A DNA stretch of 64,000 nucleotides from Rhodospirillaceae bacterium (GTDB taxonomy: Bacteria > Pseudomonadota > Alphaproteobacteria > GCA-2731375): positions 1 to 64,000 of the forward strand of contig JABJKS010000058.1 in assembly GCA_018660265.1 (NCBI GenBank). Reading direction: 5' to 3'. A model generated the notes under the pieces. That model was given only the letters and a program-made list of their open reading frames with translations, had not been told where the DNA came from and ran no database searches. The position numbers and the translations under genes were made by a program. Position 1 is the stretch's first letter, and each line of letters begins with the position of its first letter. Shown here piece after piece: positions 43,886-54,625 of the stretch.

Positions 43886-44983
43886 CTAATTAATCGCGGG
43901 GGCGGATTGTTCAATTTCATAGATGTAGTTCATGCCCATACGAATTTCGGACATGATAAAATCTGCTTTTGAGATCGGCCCGCCACGGCCGTTGGAGAAT
44001 TTTTCGTCCCAGGAATCCATCTTCACCATCAGGCCGCACAAGACGCCGCCAATGGTCACATAATGCGCTTCGATCATTTCTTTCATGGCGTGAAAGGTTG
44101 CGGCGTTGATGTCGTCCCAAAGGGTTTTCGAATTCCGGTCGAAACTCTCAAACCGCCCCGTTAAAGATGCCGTGATATCATTGAAGCGCATTTGCAAGTT
44201 ATCACAGGTTTCTTCAAAACGCGGCATCTGACGTACCTGAAAATTGCCATTAATCTCTTCCAACTCATCCAGGAAAGCGGTGACCCGTGGAATGATGCCG
44301 TCCAGCGCGTTTTTATAGTAGGCCAGGGATAGGAAGACGTCGCCATATTCTTCAAGAAACATCGGCACTTCAGCCAGGCCAATTCCCAATTTATCTGCAA
44401 TCATTCTAAGGTTTTTGATCGCCTCACCCTTGTCCGGGCTTTTGAACATGGCCAGCAACTGATCCATGTCCTCAATTTCGCTGTCACCACCACCATAGAT
44501 TTGTTGCAACAGTGGTTTGGTGAACTCCGTCATATATGAGGTGAGCTCTTTTGCCTTGCGCTCGGAAAGCTGCAAGCCTTCCTGATCTGCAATAGAGATA
44601 CCGAGACGGCGGAGTTCGATACGCAAACTATAAACGTCATAGCTATGCAGGTTTTCCATATGCTCGAGGATTTCCAGATCGTCTTTGAATTGATCGGTCT
44701 CTTCAAAGACGTTGTGCAAAGCCTCCACTTGCATGCGTCCGCTGCCGGCGTTGCCGGTGTTGAACATCTCAACCATGCTTTTCATGTGATGATCTTTGAG
44801 CATCTTCGCCCGCTGTAACGAGGGCAAATTCAAGGGCAATATGGACAAGGGAAGCGTATGCAGGGAATCCTGATCGCCTTCGTCCAAGGCTCGATCGATC
44901 TCCTGGGCCTTCGCCGCAGATCGGCTCTTATATTCCGGTTCTGCGGTATCTTCTGCTGTCTCGGACATCAATGTCCCGCCCAA
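43886..44983 (-). CDS. Uncharacterised ~360 aa helical protein
   Basis: Long ORF with normal coding character; predicted mostly helical; no domain recognised. Confidence 0.7.
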   Translation of the reverse strand: MGGTLMSETAEDTAEPEYKSRSAAKAQEIDRALDEGDQDSLHTLPLSILPLNLPSLQRAKMLKDHHMKSMVEMFNTGNAGSGRMQVEALHNVFEETDQFKDDLEILEHMENLHSYDVYSLRIELRRLGISIADQEGLQLSERKAKELTSYMTEFTKPLLQQIYGGGDSEIEDMDQLLAMFKSPDKGEAIKNLRMIADKLGIGLAEVPMFLEEYGDVFLSLAYYKNALDGIIPRVTAFLDELEEINGNFQVRQMPRFEETCDNLQMRFNDITASLTGRFESFDRNSKTLWDDINAATFHAMKEMIEAHYVTIGGVLCGLMVKMDSWDEKFSNGRGGPISKADFIMSEIRMGMNYIYEIEQSAPAIN

Positions 44984-45142
44984 TTCTAATAATTTTCAAA
45001 CCCGATACTCTGTGAAATAGATGAATTTGTCGTTAACCCACAGTAAATGCACCCGGCGTCAGCTATTGCGCCGCGCAAAAGCCAATGCCATAAACTCAAG
45101 CGCTGATCAGGCCCGGAAAATCAACATATGCAGGTATGATAA

Positions 45143-46153
45143 ATGACTGAAAACACCCAAGTTCTATTCAAATCACGACCAACGGGCTGGGTCGATCCGT
45201 CCCATTTTGAGGTTGTGAAAACGCCTATAAAGGAACCGGGTGCGGGCGAGGTGCTGATCCGAAATATCTTCATGTCTCTCGATCCTTATATGCGTGGCCG
45301 GATGCGGGATCAGAAATCCTACACGGCGGGTTTTGAATTGGGGGAAGTGCTCCAAGCTGGTGCGATTGGTGAAGTGGTAGCCTCTAACGATCCATCATTA
45401 TCAGTTGGTGATCTGGTAGAAGGGCGCCTGGGCTGGGAAAACTATACAGTGGCCAAGGCGAATGAAGTTGGCAAGGTCGACGGCAATGTGGCCTCTCTAT
45501 CCCACTATTTGGGGGTTTTAGGTATGCCATCCATGACGGCGTGGGTCGGCCTGCGCAATATTGGCCAGCCTAAAGCCGGGGAAGCGGTTTATGTTTCCGC
45601 CGCCTCCGGTGCGGTCGGGCAAATCGCCGGTCAAATCGCCAAGTTGCAGGGTTGCCATGTTGCCGGCAGTGCGGGCAGTGATGACAAGGTCGCCTACATC
45701 CGGGACGAGCTGGGCTACGACGCTGCCTTCAATTACAAAACCGTGTCGTCCCTGAACGATGGTTTAAAGCAGGTCTGCCCAAAGGGTATTGATGTCTATT
45801 TCGAGAACGTGGGCGGTGCCATGCTGGATGCGGTGCTGTTGAAGGTTAATCCATATGCCCGCATCGTGGCTTGCGGCATGATCAGCCAATACAATCTGGA
45901 AAAGCCCGAGGGCGTCAAAAACCTCTCCACCATGGTTGGCAACAAGGTCAAAATGCAGGGCTTCATCGTCTCCGACCACATGGATCTGAAGGCGGAGTTT
46001 ATGGCCGAGATGTCAGGCTGGCTGGCCGATGGCAAAGTCAAATACCGCGAAGACATCACCCAGGGGATTGAGAACGCACCGGCTGCGTTTATCGGCATGT
46101 TGAAGGGTGAGAATTTCGGCAAGCAGGTGATCCAGATCTCGGACGCGCCATGA
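45143..46153 (+). CDS. NADP-dependent oxidoreductase (CurA / prostaglandin-reductase-like MDR)
   Basis: LMRNIFMSLDPYMRGRMRD, VYVSAASGAVGQIAGQIAKLQGCHVAGSAGSDDKV, YFENVGGAMLDAVL. Confidence 0.94.
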   Translation: MTENTQVLFKSRPTGWVDPSHFEVVKTPIKEPGAGEVLIRNIFMSLDPYMRGRMRDQKSYTAGFELGEVLQAGAIGEVVASNDPSLSVGDLVEGRLGWENYTVAKANEVGKVDGNVASLSHYLGVLGMPSMTAWVGLRNIGQPKAGEAVYVSAASGAVGQIAGQIAKLQGCHVAGSAGSDDKVAYIRDELGYDAAFNYKTVSSLNDGLKQVCPKGIDVYFENVGGAMLDAVLLKVNPYARIVACGMISQYNLEKPEGVKNLSTMVGNKVKMQGFIVSDHMDLKAEFMAEMSGWLADGKVKYREDITQGIENAPAAFIGMLKGENFGKQVIQISDAP

Positions 46154-46155
46154 AA

Positions 46156-47025
46156 TTATTTCTGCTTTAATTCACGATGCAGAATGAATAATCCCGCGCC
46201 CACCACCAGGGCGGAGCCGGACAGTTTCCAGGTATCGGGCACGTCGCCCCAGACGCCATAGCCAATGAATGTGGCCCAGACCAGAGAGAAATATTTAAAC
46301 GGCGCGACGGTGGCGCTTGGTGCGTACAGAAATGCCTGGATCGTCAGCAGGTGCGATAGGCCCACCAACAGACCGGCAGCGGCGAAAAGGCCCCATTGTG
46401 ACGCTGTCGGCCAATGTACCCCGAATATGGGCAGGCTGATGGCACCGGCAACGATTGCGACCAGCATGGAATAAAACAGGATGGAGTTGGAGCTGTCTCC
46501 ACCGCGCAGGCGGCGGGTGGCGATATCCCGCATGGATGACAACAGGGCCGTAATCAGCGGGAAAATATAATAGAACGGCACGCCTCCGTCACTGGGACGG
46601 ACGATGATCACGACGCCGGCGAACCCCACAAGAACGGCCGTCCAACGCCGCCAGCCGACGCGTTCCCCCAACAAGGGCACGGACAATGCCGTCAAAATGA
46701 CCGGGTTCAGGAAGATAATGGCAAGGGCGGTGGCAAGGGGTAGATAAATAAATGATATCACCACGAATATGGATGTCGCCGTGCCCAAAATGGCCCGGGT
46801 CATGGTGCCTTTGAGATTGCGTGATTTAAGGCTGCGCCAATCATTGGCGTGGATGACAATAAACAGGATCGGGATGAAGGTGAAAAAACCGCGAAAGAAC
46901 AGAATTTCGCCAGGATGAAATTCATCCGTCAGCCATTTCGTTATGCCGTCCTGGGTGGTCAGCAGAAACGAGCCGATGATCATGCACCAGGCACCTTTGG
47001 CACCGTCCGACAAATTTTTGAACAT
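46156..47025 (-). CDS. DMT-family EamA transporter
   Basis: Ten predicted TM helices, two EamA-type halves; ILFFRGFFTFIPILFIVI. Confidence 0.9.
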   Translation of the reverse strand: MFKNLSDGAKGAWCMIIGSFLLTTQDGITKWLTDEFHPGEILFFRGFFTFIPILFIVIHANDWRSLKSRNLKGTMTRAILGTATSIFVVISFIYLPLATALAIIFLNPVILTALSVPLLGERVGWRRWTAVLVGFAGVVIIVRPSDGGVPFYYIFPLITALLSSMRDIATRRLRGGDSSNSILFYSMLVAIVAGAISLPIFGVHWPTASQWGLFAAAGLLVGLSHLLTIQAFLYAPSATVAPFKYFSLVWATFIGYGVWGDVPDTWKLSGSALVVGAGLFILHRELKQK

Positions 47026-47053
47026 GAATTTTCGTAAGCGTTCTGGCGCTGGC

Positions 47054-48208
47054 TTAACGCTGGCGAAGCAGGAATTCGCGCCCTACCTTGACCTTTGCCT
47101 CGCCGTCATAGGCGACGATGTCCGCTGTTGCGTAGGTTTCCCGCCAATCATCGGGCAGGTAGGAACCGGTGCCGACAACATCGATGGGGGCTTTAACCGA
47201 ACCCATTACTTGGCATTTGAAAAAGTTGAAGCCGGACGAGGCCACGATCCGCGCATTGGGGAAGCCTGCGTTGTCCAGGGTATCGCGCATATGAAATATC
47301 GCTGCGGCCGAGACCCCCGTGCCGACCAGCCAGTGCAGCTCCTCCTCATTACGATACTGGCGCACGGCGCGGGGCACGTGGCGTTCCAACACTGCATAGG
47401 ATGACTGGGTATCCAAACCTTCAACGAAGCGGCCGCCGTGGGTGTCCAGACGCACGGCCAATTGCCCTGTCTCGGCCTGTTCGGGGAAGCGCTCACAAAC
47501 GGCCAGGGCGTCGGTCACTTCTTGGCCAAAATAATCCACCAGAACCGTCAATGGTTCGCCTGGAAAGGACTCAGCATACATTTCAGCCGCCCGCAACGTG
47601 CTGCCGGCATAGCCGATCAGGGCGTGGGGCATGGTGCCCAGGCCGTTCTCGTTGCCAAAAAAGTGCGCCGTGGCGTCCGTGGCATTGCCGATGAAGCCCA
47701 CCGCATCGCGTTCCCGCCGGGCCGCCTCACTACCCACCGATGCCGCATAAGCCATCATCTCGGCCATTTCATGACCGGCGCAATGACGGGCGTCCATGGC
47801 CAGGAACTGACTATCCGGCAGGGCGGAGCACATCAGATAGGCGTTGTAGGCCGAAACACAACAGGCCCCCAGTTTTTGTAGATACAGCGTCTCCATATCC
47901 ACCAATTGCGACATGGGCCCGGATATATACAACAGCGGCTCACCGGCACCGACCCAATCGCCTTCTTCAAAACGTTGATCGATTTCAAAGCTAACGCCGC
48001 GTTCCGCCGCAATCTGTTGGATCCAATCCACCATAATGCGTGGCGCAAAACTGACCGGCCGGCGCATGAAAACCGCATAGGTAACCTGGACATCCCCATT
48101 ACGCTGTACAATGGCGCGGGTCTTTTTGAAATATTGATCCGTCCAGCGATCTATATCGCCTTCCAGATCTGTCGCCGTTGTCGGGCCTGAGCCGCCTGTA
48201 GCCGTCAT
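47054..48208 (-). CDS. Nicotinate phosphoribosyltransferase-family protein
   Basis: MDARHCAGHEMAEMMAYAASVGSEAA, GFIGNATDATAHFFG, LTVLVDYFGQEVTDAL, RLDTHGGRF, IVASSGFNFFK. Confidence 0.85.
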   Translation of the reverse strand: MTATGGSGPTTATDLEGDIDRWTDQYFKKTRAIVQRNGDVQVTYAVFMRRPVSFAPRIMVDWIQQIAAERGVSFEIDQRFEEGDWVGAGEPLLYISGPMSQLVDMETLYLQKLGACCVSAYNAYLMCSALPDSQFLAMDARHCAGHEMAEMMAYAASVGSEAARRERDAVGFIGNATDATAHFFGNENGLGTMPHALIGYAGSTLRAAEMYAESFPGEPLTVLVDYFGQEVTDALAVCERFPEQAETGQLAVRLDTHGGRFVEGLDTQSSYAVLERHVPRAVRQYRNEEELHWLVGTGVSAAAIFHMRDTLDNAGFPNARIVASSGFNFFKCQVMGSVKAPIDVVGTGSYLPDDWRETYATADIVAYDGEAKVKVGREFLLRQR

Positions 48209-48248
48209 GTAAGGGTCTCGGCCCCCAAAAAGGGGTGCCGTCCTTTTT

Positions 48249-49664
48249 CTATTGCGCGGCCTCAGCCACTTCCGGCGTTTGCCGCTCTGTGCGCTGTTGT
48301 TTCAACATCTCGGCAATCAGGAATGAAAGCTCCAGACTTTGCGAGGCATTTAAGCGCGGATCGCAATGGGTGTGATAGCGGGAGGCCAATTGTTCCTCAT
48401 CTATCGACTGGGCACCGCCCAGGCATTCCGTCACGTCCTGGCCGGTCATCTCCACATGCACGCCGCCTGCATGGGTGCCTTCTGCCTGATGCACCGCGAA
48501 AAAGCCTTTTACCTCGGCCAGAATACGATCAAAGGGCCGGGTCTTGTAACCGGTCGATGATTTGATGGTGTTGCCGTGCATGGGATCACAGGACCACACG
48601 ACCTTGCGGCCCTCACGCTCAACCGCGCGGACCAGGGGCGGCAATTTGTCCATTACCTGATCATCGCCCATGCGGCAGATCAGGGTCAGGCGACCGGCCT
48701 CGTTTTCAGGGTTCAGGGTATCGATCAGGCGGATCAGATCATCCGTCTCCATTGTCGGGCCGGCCTTCAGGCCCAGGGGATTGTGAATACCCCGGCAATA
48801 TTCAATATGGGCACCATCCGCTTGGCGCGTACGGTCACCGATCCAGACCATATGGGCCGAGGTATCGTACCAACCGCCCGTGCGGGTGATGGTATCTTCC
48901 CGGGTCATGGATTCTTCGTAGTTCAACAACAATGCCTCGTGCGAGGTATAGAAATCCGTTTGGCGCATTTCCGGCACGCTGTCGCCGTTGATGCCGCAGG
49001 CTGCCATGAAATCCAGGGCCTCTGTTATGCGCCCACACAATTCGCCATAGCGGGCCGCGGCCTCGGTGCCGTCAACAAAGCCAAGGTTCCAGCGATGGAT
49101 TTTGTACAGATCCGCATAACCGCCCTGGGCAAAGGCGCGCAGCAGGTTCAGGGTCGCGGCTGCCTGGGAATAGGCGGTCAGCAAACGGTTGGGGTCAGGC
49201 TGGCGGGAAGCATCATCAAAATCGATACCATTGACGATATCACCCCGATAAATCGGCAGTTCGACGCCATCAATAGTTTCCGATGCGCTGGAACGCGGCT
49301 TGGCGAATTGCCCGGCCATGCGACCGACCTTAATCACGGGCACGGCACCGCCAAAGGTCAAAACCACGGCCATCTGCATCAGCACGCGAAAGGTATCGCG
49401 AATGTTGTCGGGATGGAATTCGGCGAAGCTTTCCGCGCAATCCCCGCCCTGCAACAAAAAGCCGTTACCCATGGCCACCTGGGCCAGACGACGGCGCAGG
49501 GCATTGACCTCGCCGGCAAAAACCAGGGGTGGGAAGCTCCGCAGCTTGTCCAATACGCCGTCCAAATGTGCTGCATCGGCATATTCCGGCATTTGCAAGG
49601 CTGTACGTTGCCGCCAGCCGTTCGGTGTCCATTGCGGCGTCGTCTGCGTGGCCATAACTTGCAT
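48249..49664 (-). CDS. Class II 3-deoxy-7-phosphoheptulonate (DAHP) synthase
   Basis: [95 protein letters not shown]. Confidence 0.97.
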   Translation of the reverse strand: MQVMATQTTPQWTPNGWRQRTALQMPEYADAAHLDGVLDKLRSFPPLVFAGEVNALRRRLAQVAMGNGFLLQGGDCAESFAEFHPDNIRDTFRVLMQMAVVLTFGGAVPVIKVGRMAGQFAKPRSSASETIDGVELPIYRGDIVNGIDFDDASRQPDPNRLLTAYSQAAATLNLLRAFAQGGYADLYKIHRWNLGFVDGTEAAARYGELCGRITEALDFMAACGINGDSVPEMRQTDFYTSHEALLLNYEESMTREDTITRTGGWYDTSAHMVWIGDRTRQADGAHIEYCRGIHNPLGLKAGPTMETDDLIRLIDTLNPENEAGRLTLICRMGDDQVMDKLPPLVRAVEREGRKVVWSCDPMHGNTIKSSTGYKTRPFDRILAEVKGFFAVHQAEGTHAGGVHVEMTGQDVTECLGGAQSIDEEQLASRYHTHCDPRLNASQSLELSFLIAEMLKQQRTERQTPEVAEAAQ

Positions 49665-49769
49665 CCCAACTAAAAAGAAGGCCTCTATATACGTTAACCT
49701 GTTACGCTTTCCAAGCTTTCAGCGACGATTCGTCCACAGGTTGTTGTTATGAACAATATGGGATCGTGA

Positions 49770-50013
49770 ATGATGCCCCGGCAAACAGGGCCACTATTTC
49801 ACCTCTCCATCCTCGTCGATGATCTGGATCGCCCCCTCTCGCGCCATTTCGGCGTCATCCTGCCTTCGGACGATTGGCAAGCTATGGAAATCCGCCTGAA
49901 AGACAGCAAAACAGGTTTCACGTTATCCACCTCACCTGTCATTCGCGGGCAAAGCAGCGGAAGAACACAACATGGTGCTGCACGATGGCTGCGCCTGAAT
50001 TGAGTAAACGGGC
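49770..50013 (+). pseudogene. Degraded VOC/glyoxalase-like gene (internal deletion and frameshifts)
   Basis: GPLFHLSILVDDLD (VOC N-term) fused directly to RHFGVILPSDDWQAMEIRLKD; downstream similarity moves to other frames (EEHNMVLHDGC, then PELSKR). Confidence 0.5.
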
Positions 50014-50164
50014 ATCGTAATTGTGGGCCGTAATCACGCGCGGATACGAAATATATACAAATCCAACAATTTAACGGCACATTAATATCGATATGCAATT
50101 ATAAGACATTGATATTTAGAATAATTCTACTTTTTTGACGACAGCCCGTCAAATGGAGAATATA

Positions 50165-50851
50165 ATGAATACGACAGCAAATGGTACCGTCCTGGCAGGT
50201 GCCGAGAAAGAGCAGCCCCATCGCGGCGGCATGACGAGATCCAGTGTCACGCCAAATAATCGGTTCCTCTACCAGACGATTTCAGCGTTCGCGACGCTTG
50301 TGCAATACAGGGACGCGTATACCTCCGGTCATCAACAGAACGTCAGCGACCTGGCCCGCTCAATCGCAACCGAGCTTGGTTTGAGCCGTAATCAGATTGA
50401 AGGTGTTCGGATCGCGGGAACGTTGCATGATATCGGCAAGATCGCCGTGCCGATGGCGATTCTCGCCAAAGCAGGTCAGCTTAGTGGGGAGGAGTTCAAT
50501 TTGATAAAGACCCACTCCCAGGTCGGCCATGACATTCTCAAGGGCGTGGATTTTCCTTGGCCGGTGGCGGAAGCCATTCTGCAGCACCATGAGCGGCCGG
50601 ACGGCAGCGGCTATCCGCGGGCCTTGGAAGGAGAGGCGGTTATTTTGGAGGCGCGCATCCTAGGGGCCGCCGATACGGTCGATGCGATGGCATCGCATCG
50701 GCCTTACCGACCGGCAAAGGGCATAAAGCACGCGCTGCGGGAGTTAGATGTCGGTGCCGGGTTGCACTACGACCATGCGGTCGTCAAAGCTTGCCGATAT
50801 CTGTTCATGGAAAAGGGCTACAAGCTGTTGAATTCCAACGCCACTATATAG
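50165..50851 (+). CDS. HD-GYP domain protein (putative c-di-GMP phosphodiesterase)
   Basis: RIAGTLHDIGKIAVPMAILAKAGQLSGEEFNLIKTHSQVGHDIL; ILQHHERPDGSGYPRALEGEAVILEARILGAADTVDAMASHRPYRPA. Confidence 0.92.
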   Translation: MNTTANGTVLAGAEKEQPHRGGMTRSSVTPNNRFLYQTISAFATLVQYRDAYTSGHQQNVSDLARSIATELGLSRNQIEGVRIAGTLHDIGKIAVPMAILAKAGQLSGEEFNLIKTHSQVGHDILKGVDFPWPVAEAILQHHERPDGSGYPRALEGEAVILEARILGAADTVDAMASHRPYRPAKGIKHALRELDVGAGLHYDHAVVKACRYLFMEKGYKLLNSNATI

Positions 50852-50856
50852 GCGCA

Positions 50857-50886
50857 GCGATCTAAGCGATTGGTTTAATTGCCGTA
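50857..50886 (+). repeat. Gene-3'-end repeat, short copy
   Basis: GCGATCTAAGCGATTGGTTTAATTGC vs GCGATCTAAGTGATTGGTTCAATTGC at 62739. Confidence 0.6.
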
Positions 50887-50983
50887 CCAGAACGGAACTG
50901 GGCATATTTGAGTTAAAGGCACACTAGGATGGGTCGCATTCAATTGCGACGTGGCCCGCAAGAACAGCGAGGAGCACAAATTC

Positions 50984-51514
50984 ATGTTGAGAACAATACT
51001 CGTGGCGACCGACGGCTCCAGACATGCTCAAAAAGCATTGTCATTGGCAAGCAGCCTAGCCGAGAAATATGGTGCGCAATTGATACTTGCCCATATTCTT
51101 TTGACGGATGCGCGGCCTGAAACCCTGCGTAAGCTAGCCAACCGCCGTCATTTGTCGGTAAAGCAGCGTGATCTGCTCGACAACTACGATGCAGGTTTCC
51201 GGCTGGAGGCCGCAGCCAGCAAAGTGATCGGCTTTCTCACGGTTCCACCGCCTCGCGAACTTGTCGAAGCGATCAGTCGGCAAATTATGGATAGGGCCAG
51301 AAAATTCGTCGCCAAGAGGGGCGTTAAGAAAATCGTCCCCGTCATGGTCGAAGGCGATCCGGCAGAGGCAATTCTTGACTTGGCTGCTAGGCACAAAGCT
51401 AGCATGATCGTGATGGGCAGCCGGGGCTTGAGTGATGTCAAAGGCTTATTGTTAGGTAGCACTTCCCACAAGGTTAATGCGCAGGCAGGTTGCACCTGCG
51501 TTTCGGTAAAATAG
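50984..51514 (+). CDS. Universal stress protein UspA family
   Basis: MLRTILVATDGSRHAQKALSLASSLAEKYGAQLILAH; ASMIVMGSRGLSDVKGLLLGSTSHKVNAQAGCTCVSVK. Confidence 0.93.
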   Translation: MLRTILVATDGSRHAQKALSLASSLAEKYGAQLILAHILLTDARPETLRKLANRRHLSVKQRDLLDNYDAGFRLEAAASKVIGFLTVPPPRELVEAISRQIMDRARKFVAKRGVKKIVPVMVEGDPAEAILDLAARHKASMIVMGSRGLSDVKGLLLGSTSHKVNAQAGCTCVSVK

Positions 51515-51813
51515 GCAATACAAAACTCTGCCTAAACGCCGCGTCACGGTAATACAATCCATCAGGAGTTCAGCGCCACGGGAGGCCCCCAGGTCGAAAT
51601 CGAGCCGCCAGGCCGACGATTTTCCGCGTCCCGATTTGGTCACGCCCTTGGCTGGCTGATAGTTGGCTGGCTGATAGATCGTTGCCTTTGCACTCACGTG
51701 GTAACGCCCGGCATAAAGTCTTTACGGGCCCGGGTGCAAACCGCGCTGGGCCATATGCCATGGACAGGACGCGGATAATAGCCCAACATCGGGTGACGCA
51801 CGGCGTAGTGGTA

Positions 51814-53148
51814 ATGATGAGTAAATCTATGGCAAGAAAAAAGATGCATCTGGCGCAGTTCCTGGTGCATGGGCCGACCTATCACAGCCTGGCCATGTGG
51901 CGGCACCCGGAAACGGCGGCGCGGAACTATGACTGGACCCAGCCGGAGCTGTACCAGCACATCGCCCAAGTTTGCGAGCGGGGCAAGTTCGACATGGTCT
52001 TTTTCGCCGACCTGAACTACATCTCCGACACGTTTCGCAACAGCCTGGAACCGGCCCTGCGTTATGCCGCCCAGGCCCCCGAGCATGACCCCATCCCGTT
52101 GATTACATCCATGGCGGCGGTGACCAGCCATGTGGGTCTGGGGGCGACCTTTTCGGTCAGCCATCACAATCCGTTCTATGCTGCGCGCCTGTGGGCCACC
52201 CTGGATCATCTGACCAAGGGCCGGGCTGCCTGGAACGTGGTGACATCCCTGAACCATAACCAGGCCGCCAACTACGGCGAAGAGCGCGCGGATACCGACA
52301 GCCGCTATGACCGGGCCCATGAATTCGTCGAGGTCTGCCAGAAACTCTGGCAAAGCTGGGATGAAGACGCCGTGGTGATGGACCGGGAAAATGCCATCTT
52401 CGCCGATGCCAACAAGGTCCACCGTATCGAGCACCAGGGCGAATTCTTTAAATCCCGCGGCCCGCTGAACGTGGTCCGCTCGCGCCATGGCGGCCCCCCC
52501 ATTATTCAGGCCGGCACCTCGCCCAAGGGCATGGACCTGGCAGCAAAATACGCCGACGCGATCTTTGCCATACAGCCCCGTGTTGAAAATGCCGCCGAAT
52601 ACTACACCGCCGTTAAGGGACGTATGGAAGGTTTCGGGCGGCGGCCGGAAGACTGCAAAATCCTGTTCGGTATGCAGCCGATCATCGGCGCCAGCGAGGC
52701 GGAGGCGGTGGAGAAACAGGAACTGCACAATTCCCTGATGCCCCTTGATGGCGGCATGACGATCCTGTCGTCGCACATGGATTTCGATCTTTCAAAGCTG
52801 GACCCGAACGAAAAGATAGCAGAGCGGACGGAGCCTGAATTGCAACGCATGCACAGCCGCTTTCTGAAGCCTTCGGGCGAATCCATGACTGTGGCCGAAG
52901 TGGCCCAGCGCCACGGTGAAGGCGTCAGCCTGCCGCAGTTCGTCGGCACGCCGGAGGCCATCGTCGACCAGATGGAGGCCTATATAGACGTGGTCGGCGG
53001 CGACGGCTTCATGATATCGCCCATCTATTGCCCCGGCGCGATCGAGGAATTCGTCGATCAGGTGGTGCCTGAGTTACAACGGCGCGGCCTGTTCCGCACC
53101 GACTATGCCGGTACCACCCAGCGCGACCACCTTGGACAATATGACTAA
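51814..53148 (+). CDS. LLM-class flavin-dependent oxidoreductase, NtaA/SnaA/DszA-like
   Basis: HSLAMWRHPETAARNYDWTQPELYQHIAQVCERGKFDMVFFADLN; LDHLTKGRAAWNVVTSLNHNQAANYG. Confidence 0.93.
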   Translation: MMSKSMARKKMHLAQFLVHGPTYHSLAMWRHPETAARNYDWTQPELYQHIAQVCERGKFDMVFFADLNYISDTFRNSLEPALRYAAQAPEHDPIPLITSMAAVTSHVGLGATFSVSHHNPFYAARLWATLDHLTKGRAAWNVVTSLNHNQAANYGEERADTDSRYDRAHEFVEVCQKLWQSWDEDAVVMDRENAIFADANKVHRIEHQGEFFKSRGPLNVVRSRHGGPPIIQAGTSPKGMDLAAKYADAIFAIQPRVENAAEYYTAVKGRMEGFGRRPEDCKILFGMQPIIGASEAEAVEKQELHNSLMPLDGGMTILSSHMDFDLSKLDPNEKIAERTEPELQRMHSRFLKPSGESMTVAEVAQRHGEGVSLPQFVGTPEAIVDQMEAYIDVVGGDGFMISPIYCPGAIEEFVDQVVPELQRRGLFRTDYAGTTQRDHLGQYD

Positions 53149-53176
53149 AGCAATTTGATGACAGTTTGCTCTGGGT
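53146..53176 (+). repeat. Possible diverged gene-3'-end repeat at a stop codon
   Basis: TAAAGCAATTTGATGACAGTTTGCTCT, stop codon TAA is the first triplet. Confidence 0.35.
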
Positions 53177-53212
53177 AAAGTGGCGTTACGGTGCCATATG
53201 TGGACGACCTTA

Positions 53213-54625
53213 TTACAGCGGTTTCAGATCAGCCAACATGGTTGGAATTAGCTCGCTGACCGTGGGATGGGTATGCATGGCGCGCTGTATCACGGTGTAG
53301 GGCGCATCCGCGTACATGATATCCAGTAAACTATGGATAATCTCATCCCCGCCAATGCCCAGGATCGCGGCACCGAGAATGCGTTTGGTTTCGGCATCAA
53401 TAAAAACCTGCATGAAGCCCTGGGTCTCGCTGCGTTCACGGGCCCGGCCAACCCGCGCCATCATCATCTTGCCCGTTAACGCCGGTCGTCCGGAGGCCCG
53501 AACCTCAGCCTCCGTCATGCCAACCCGGCCCAACGGCGGATCGATGAACAAACCATAGGCCATGATCCGGTCGGAGACGCGTCTGGGATCGTTGTCAAAC
53601 ATATTGGCGGCAAGAATTTCATAATCATTGTAGGAGGTATGGGTAAAGGCGCCCCGGCCATTGGCATCACCAATCTCCCAAATGCCCGGCACATTGGTGG
53701 CCAGCTGGTCATCCACCGTGATAAAGCCGCGCCGGTCGGTTTCGACACCGGCGGCGGCCAGTCCCAGGTCGTCCGTGTTGGGTATGCGACCCACCGCCAA
53801 CAGGACATGGGAGCCGACAATTTCTTCGTTACCGTTTTCGTCGCTGCTGTTGTCACCAGATCCGCCACTGGGTGTGCAGCTGGCACTGACCACCACTTTT
53901 CCATCGCGCTTGGCGAAGGCAACGCATTCTGCCTGCAGCCTGATCTCTATGCCTTCATTCTCCAGAATATCCTTAACCGCTTCCGAGACCTCCGGATCAT
54001 CCCTTGGTATCAGGCGGTCGCCTTTTTGTATTACGGTGACACGGCTGCCAAAGCGGCGATAGATTTGCGCGAATTCCAGGCCGATGTAACTACCGCCGAC
54101 GATGATCAGATGCTCCGGCAGAAAATCCACGTCCATGATATTGGAATTGGTAAAATAGTCGATCTCGTCGATGCCCGGCATTTCCGGCACCAGGGCACGG
54201 CCGCCGACGTTGAGGATGATCTTTTCCGCTTCCAGCAGCGCGCCATTGACCCGCACCGTATTGGCGCTTTCCAGACGGCCATGACCTTCATAGACGGAAA
54301 GGTTGTCCATGTTCTTCATCCAGTTGGTCACGCCCTGGTTGGATTGCTGAACGATAACGTCCTTGCGCGCCTTGACGGCCTTCATATCCACCTTGATCTC
54401 GCCCTCAATGACAACGCCGAATTCTCCGCCGCGCCGCGCCATATAGGCGGCGCGGGCACTGGCGACCAGGGTCTTGGTGGGAATGCAGCCCACGTTGACG
54501 CAAGTGCCGCCGAACAGCTTGCGTTCAATTATTGCGACCTTCAGACCTTCGCCGGTCATTCGTTGCGCCATGGACGGCCCCGCCTGCCCAGTACCGATGA
54601 TGATCGCGTCAAATTTCTCAGCCAT
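53213..54625 (-). CDS. Pyridine nucleotide-disulfide oxidoreductase (mercuric reductase / dihydrolipoyl dehydrogenase-like)
   Basis: FDAIIIGTGQAGPSMAQRM, GGTCVNVGCIPTKTLVASAR, LIIVGGSYIGLEFAQIYRRFG, IWEIGDANGRGAFTHTSYND. Confidence 0.93.
   Translation of the reverse strand: MAEKFDAIIIGTGQAGPSMAQRMTGEGLKVAIIERKLFGGTCVNVGCIPTKTLVASARAAYMARRGGEFGVVIEGEIKVDMKAVKARKDVIVQQSNQGVTNWMKNMDNLSVYEGHGRLESANTVRVNGALLEAEKIILNVGGRALVPEMPGIDEIDYFTNSNIMDVDFLPEHLIIVGGSYIGLEFAQIYRRFGSRVTVIQKGDRLIPRDDPEVSEAVKDILENEGIEIRLQAECVAFAKRDGKVVVSASCTPSGGSGDNSSDENGNEEIVGSHVLLAVGRIPNTDDLGLAAAGVETDRRGFITVDDQLATNVPGIWEIGDANGRGAFTHTSYNDYEILAANMFDNDPRRVSDRIMAYGLFIDPPLGRVGMTEAEVRASGRPALTGKMMMARVGRARERSETQGFMQVFIDAETKRILGAAILGIGGDEIIHSLLDIMYADAPYTVIQRAMHTHPTVSELIPTMLADLKPL

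Noticed and set aside
48576-49673. 365 aa plus-strand ORF
   Set aside because: Entirely antisense to the well-supported class II DAHP synthase; arises from codon bias of the true gene
51694-52776. 360 aa minus-strand ORF
   Set aside because: Antisense to the NtaA-like LLM oxidoreductase
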